Shown here one piece after another: positions 63,401 to 64,000 of a stretch of 64,000 nucleotides of DNA. The notes below the pieces were generated by a model that was not told the origin of the DNA, searched no databases, and saw nothing but the letters and a program-made list of their open reading frames with translations. Made by a program: the position numbers and the translations under genes. Numbering within the stretch: the stretch's first letter is position 1; each line of letters begins with the position of its first letter. Source of the stretch: Brugia malayi (lineage: Eukaryota; Nematoda; Chromadorea; Rhabditida; Onchocercidae); the NCBI RefSeq assembly GCF_000002995.4, contig NW_025062475.1, positions 13,982,687 through 14,046,686 of the forward strand, written 5' to 3'.

Positions 63401-63785
63401 CTAAAATGGAACAAATTTTGGCATGAAATTCAAAAAAGGAAATAAATATATATGTGAGAGAGAGAGGGGGAAAATAAACAAATAAATAAACATAAAAAAA
63501 AAAAAAAAAAAAAAAAACTAACTTATGATCTTCTTGATGATTTTGTTCCAATTTAACCCGTTTCTCATATCCAACACCATCAATAAGTAAATCAGATGAT
63601 CGTTTAAGCATATTACTTAATGCATTATTTTGATTACCAATAGTTGGAATATTTGCAGAGCACACCGAAATACCAGTATCATTCATCCAGGTAATTGTTG
63701 TTGTATTGTTAGTGTCAATATGTGTTGTTGTTGTTGTTGTTTCACTTGGAATTTGTTCAATTCGTCCTAATAAACGTGAATAACG
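54504..63785 (-). CDS. AUTS2-family protein, large Ala/Gln-rich (5' part beyond right edge)
   Basis: Eight exons: 63785-63523, 61720-61503, 60682-60093, 59615-59400, 58512-58232, 56525-56409, 55974-55461, 55124-54504. They sum to 2820 nt (939 aa visible) with all phases matching, ending in TGA at 54504. The diagnostic segment is at about residues 428-448: LPIK joined across a splice site to TKQGRWCAMHIKIAYEIL, very close to the vertebrate AUTS2/FBRSL1 core I recall (TKPGKWCAMHVHIAWQIY). AUTS2 proteins are nuclear and join PRC1 complexes that activate rather than silence genes. The rest is low complexity: poly-Ala runs (for example near residues 322-330 and 390-400), a Ser-rich block after the core, Gln runs, and a C-terminal part with MRQQLFAAQMRQQQ and EALLEMQRQQ that may be helical. 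First exon and N-terminus lie beyond 63785. Family assignment rests on one motif; gene structure is firmer. Confidence 0.72.
56526..58231 (-). other. Large intron of the AUTS2-like gene
   Basis: About 1.7 kb between phase-matching exons, A/T-rich and rich in homopolymers (for example 57323-57343 and 57371-57400). The minus ORF at 57012-57218 is low complexity and not supported. Confidence 0.6.
61721..63522 (-). other. Large intron of the AUTS2-like gene
   Basis: About 1.8 kb of A/T-rich sequence with long poly(T) runs at 62465-62482, 62571-62591 and 62696-62712. No additional exon is apparent. Confidence 0.6.
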
Positions 63786-64000
63786 CTGCAAAAAGAAAGA
63801 AATAAAACAAGAAATTATATAAATAAATTAAAATGAAAAAGAAAAAAAAAAGAAGGAAACAATCAAAAATTTTATAATAAAAATTATAATTTATAAAGAA
63901 AAGAAAAGAGAAAAAAAAAAATTGGAAGAAGAAACAAGTAAATAAATAATAAATCATTTAATTTCATTCTTTTTTTTTTTTTCTTTTTCTATTATTCATT

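Overview
The window is nuclear DNA from a nematode. It is strongly A+T-rich, and the genes have many short GT-AG introns ending in TTTCAG-like acceptors. Several genes have an acceptor-like TTT(T)CAG or TTGCAG just before the start codon, as expected for spliced-leader trans-splicing. All ten recognisable protein genes have clear metazoan relatives, several with a nematode-specific form (short RFS-1, TPR-less SGT1, Gly-rich CLP-1). A spirurid or filarial worm would fit the composition, but the sequence does not prove the species. Most ORFs longer than 60 codons are chance reading frames in low-complexity DNA. The genes were rebuilt exon by exon, using splice phase and family similarity.

Layout. 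64-5358 (-): nine exons for the glycine-rich N-terminus of a CLP-1 type calpain, protease core beyond the left edge. 5359-12261: intergenic, with a 72-bp minisatellite, a possible MITE, one weak ORF and an intron-containing tRNA-Leu(CAA). 12262-16804 (-): complete DNA polymerase eta. 18497-20221 (+): RAD51 paralog (rfs-1/RAD51C-like). 20473-23159 (+): HUS1. 24064-25240 (+): essential myosin light chain (mlc-5 type). 25952-27066 (+): TAF9. 28147-29745 (-): SGT1 without TPR. 30387-32388 (-): proteasome subunit alpha 2. 32389-49003: about 16 kb without a recognisable gene, full of microsatellites and with two striking palindromes. 49004-51491 (+): UBL3, a prenylated ubiquitin-like protein. 54504-63785 (-): last eight exons of a large Ala/Gln-rich AUTS2-family protein, 5' part beyond the right edge.

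How the genes relate. Three genome-maintenance genes lie together: polymerase eta (translesion synthesis), divergently opposed to a RAD51 paralog (recombination and fork restart) and HUS1 (9-1-1 checkpoint clamp). The RAD51 paralog and HUS1 are only about 250 bp apart on one strand, which suggests an operon. mlc-5/taf-9 and pas-2/SGT1 are further same-strand pairs that I recall as neighbours in C. elegans, so they are probably conserved operons.

The least ordinary observations are: a candidate nematode AUTS2 homolog; three introns whose ends break the GT-AG rule although both flanking exons are well supported; perfect palindromes in the gene-poor region; and a candidate MITE with internal 57-bp repeats. 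I found no CRISPR array, virus or clearly novel multi-gene system.
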